Shown piece after piece: positions 5,950 to 6,393 of a stretch of 6,393 nt of DNA (positions within the stretch are counted from its first letter, which is position 1; each line of letters starts with the position of its first letter). Origin of the DNA: Actinomycetota bacterium. Lineage in GTDB: Bacteria > Actinomycetota > Acidimicrobiia > Acidimicrobiales > Ilumatobacteraceae. A program made the translations under genes and the position numbers. The stretch covers positions 1 to 6,393 of the forward strand of contig WLEG01000108.1 of the NCBI GenBank assembly GCA_009704425.1. The letters are read 5' to 3'. The notes under the pieces were generated by a model. The model was not told the DNA's origin and did not search any database. It saw only the letters and a program-made list of their open reading frames with translations.

Positions 5950-5966
5950 TGTGATCGCAATCAATC
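5945..5966. promoter_or_regulatory. Putative MarR operator, copy 2
   Basis: Second 22-nt repeat, 21 of 22 positions identical to copy 1. The core is GTTGTGATCGCAAT, so its outer symmetric pair is weaker than in copy 1. It spans most of the doxX -10 box and the predicted transcription start. Confidence 0.65.
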
Positions 5967-5986
5967 CGGCCCCACCTCGGGGCCGG
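5966..5986 (+). other. GC-only hairpin in the doxX leader
   Basis: CCGGCCCC (5966-5973), loop ACCTC, GGGGCCGG (5979-5986): a perfect 8-bp stem of G-C pairs near the predicted 5' end of the doxX message and 7 nt before its ribosome binding site. The site itself is outside the stem. It may protect the 5' end of the RNA or influence early elongation; no riboswitch family is recognised. Confidence 0.6.
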
Positions 5987-5993
5987 CTTCAGC

Positions 5994-6000
5994 AAGGAGA
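5994..6000 (+). promoter_or_regulatory. Strong ribosome binding site of doxX
   Basis: AAGGAGA lies 4 nt before the ATG at 6005. It is the best Shine-Dalgarno match in the window, so doxX is probably well translated once transcribed. Confidence 0.85.
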
Positions 6001-6004
6001 CAAT

Positions 6005-6393
6005 ATGGAAATCGTGTTCCTCATCGGGCGGATCCTCTTCGCCTTCATGTTCGTCATGTCGGGCGTCAACCACCTGACCAAAGCCGACCACATGGTGGGC
6101 TACGCCCAGTTCAAGGGCGTCCCCTCGCCCAAGTTGGCGGTTCAGGGCTCGGGCGTCGTGCTACTCCTCGGCGGCCTGTCGGTGATCCTGGGCGTGTGGG
6201 CCGACCTCGGCGCCATCGTCTTGGCCGCCATCCTCGTGATCATGGCCGTGAAGATGCACAACTTCTGGGCCATCGAGGACCCGCAGGCCAAGCAGGCCGA
6301 CATGATCGGCTTCATGAAGAACATCTCCATGGCCGGTGGTGCCGTGTTCATGTTCGCCCTCATGGCCATCGATGGGGCCGAGTACGGACCGGC
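6005..6393 (+). CDS. DoxX-family membrane protein (3' end outside window)
   Basis: The frame is open from ATG 6005 to the right edge, giving 129 codons. DoxX proteins are small four-helix integral membrane proteins; some are linked to quinone, thiol or oxidative stress protection, but a general biochemical activity is not settled. Visible here are 'FLIGRILFAFMFVMSGVNHL' (first membrane segment with the family's F-x-x-SG-x-x-H pattern), a loop 'GYAQFKGVPSPKLAVQ', a second segment about 48-64, a third about 67-83, 'KMHNFWAIEDPQAKQADMIGFMKNISMAGG' with the conserved HNFW, and the beginning of a fourth segment. The family is usually 130-160 residues, so little is missing. It is divergent from marR, and the shared operator region suggests MarR control. 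Confidence 0.88.
   Translation, partial: MEIVFLIGRILFAFMFVMSGVNHLTKADHMVGYAQFKGVPSPKLAVQGSGVVLLLGGLSVILGVWADLGAIVLAAILVIMAVKMHNFWAIEDPQAKQADMIGFMKNISMAGGAVFMFALMAIDGAEYGP

Noticed and set aside
5917..5966. The 22-nt repeat pair as a CRISPR remnant
   Set aside because: There are only two copies with a 6-nt gap, dyad symmetry centred on GATC, and a promoter overlap, all of which fit operators and not a CRISPR array.

Overview
The window reads as high-GC, actinobacterial-type chromosome. The signs are strong G/C preference at third codon positions, GTG as well as ATG starts, a SufU-type Fe-S scaffold tail, and a UgpB that resembles the actinobacterial form with a Leu in the ligand pocket. An Acidimicrobiia-like source is possible, but that is only an impression from protein style. 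No tRNA, rRNA, CRISPR array, transposase or integrase is visible. Everything looks like intact housekeeping or transport gene content.

Layout, left to right. Positions 1-177 hold the C-terminal end of a SufU-like Fe-S scaffold. A small hairpin (191-207) lies between it and a 280-residue metallo-beta-lactamase-fold hydrolase (227-1069) of the RNase Z/arylsulfatase-like group. A perfect 28-bp inverted repeat with a 3-nt centre (1081-1139) separates this gene from a compact four-gene transport operon, ugpC-ugpA-ugpE-ugpB (1183-5419). The operon genes overlap or are 1 nt apart. They encode an ATPase, two permeases with EAA loops, and a lipoprotein binding protein. The binding protein aligns residue by residue with the ligand pocket of E. 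coli UgpB, so the predicted cargo is a glycerol-3-phosphate-type compound. One pocket Trp is replaced by Leu, as in the mycobacterial protein that prefers glycerophosphodiesters such as glycerophosphocholine.

The operon converges on a MarR-family repressor gene (5443-5889, minus). A hairpin inside the last codons of marR lies 27 nt past the ugpB stop and probably ends both transcripts. marR is divergent from a DoxX-family membrane protein gene (6005 to the right edge, incomplete). The 115-nt space between them is densely organised. It holds two 22-nt direct repeats, each with a GATC-centred near-palindrome. They overlie the -35 and -10 elements of a good doxX promoter and are followed by an 8-bp GC hairpin in the doxX leader and a strong ribosome binding site. 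The simplest reading is that MarR represses doxX, and perhaps itself, through these repeats.

I do not see a clearly unprecedented system. The best leads are the long palindrome at 1081-1139, the predicted ligand shift in UgpB, and the marR/doxX operator architecture. Two genes (ugpC and marR) have a TANNNT box exactly 6 nt before the start codon, suggesting leaderless transcripts.
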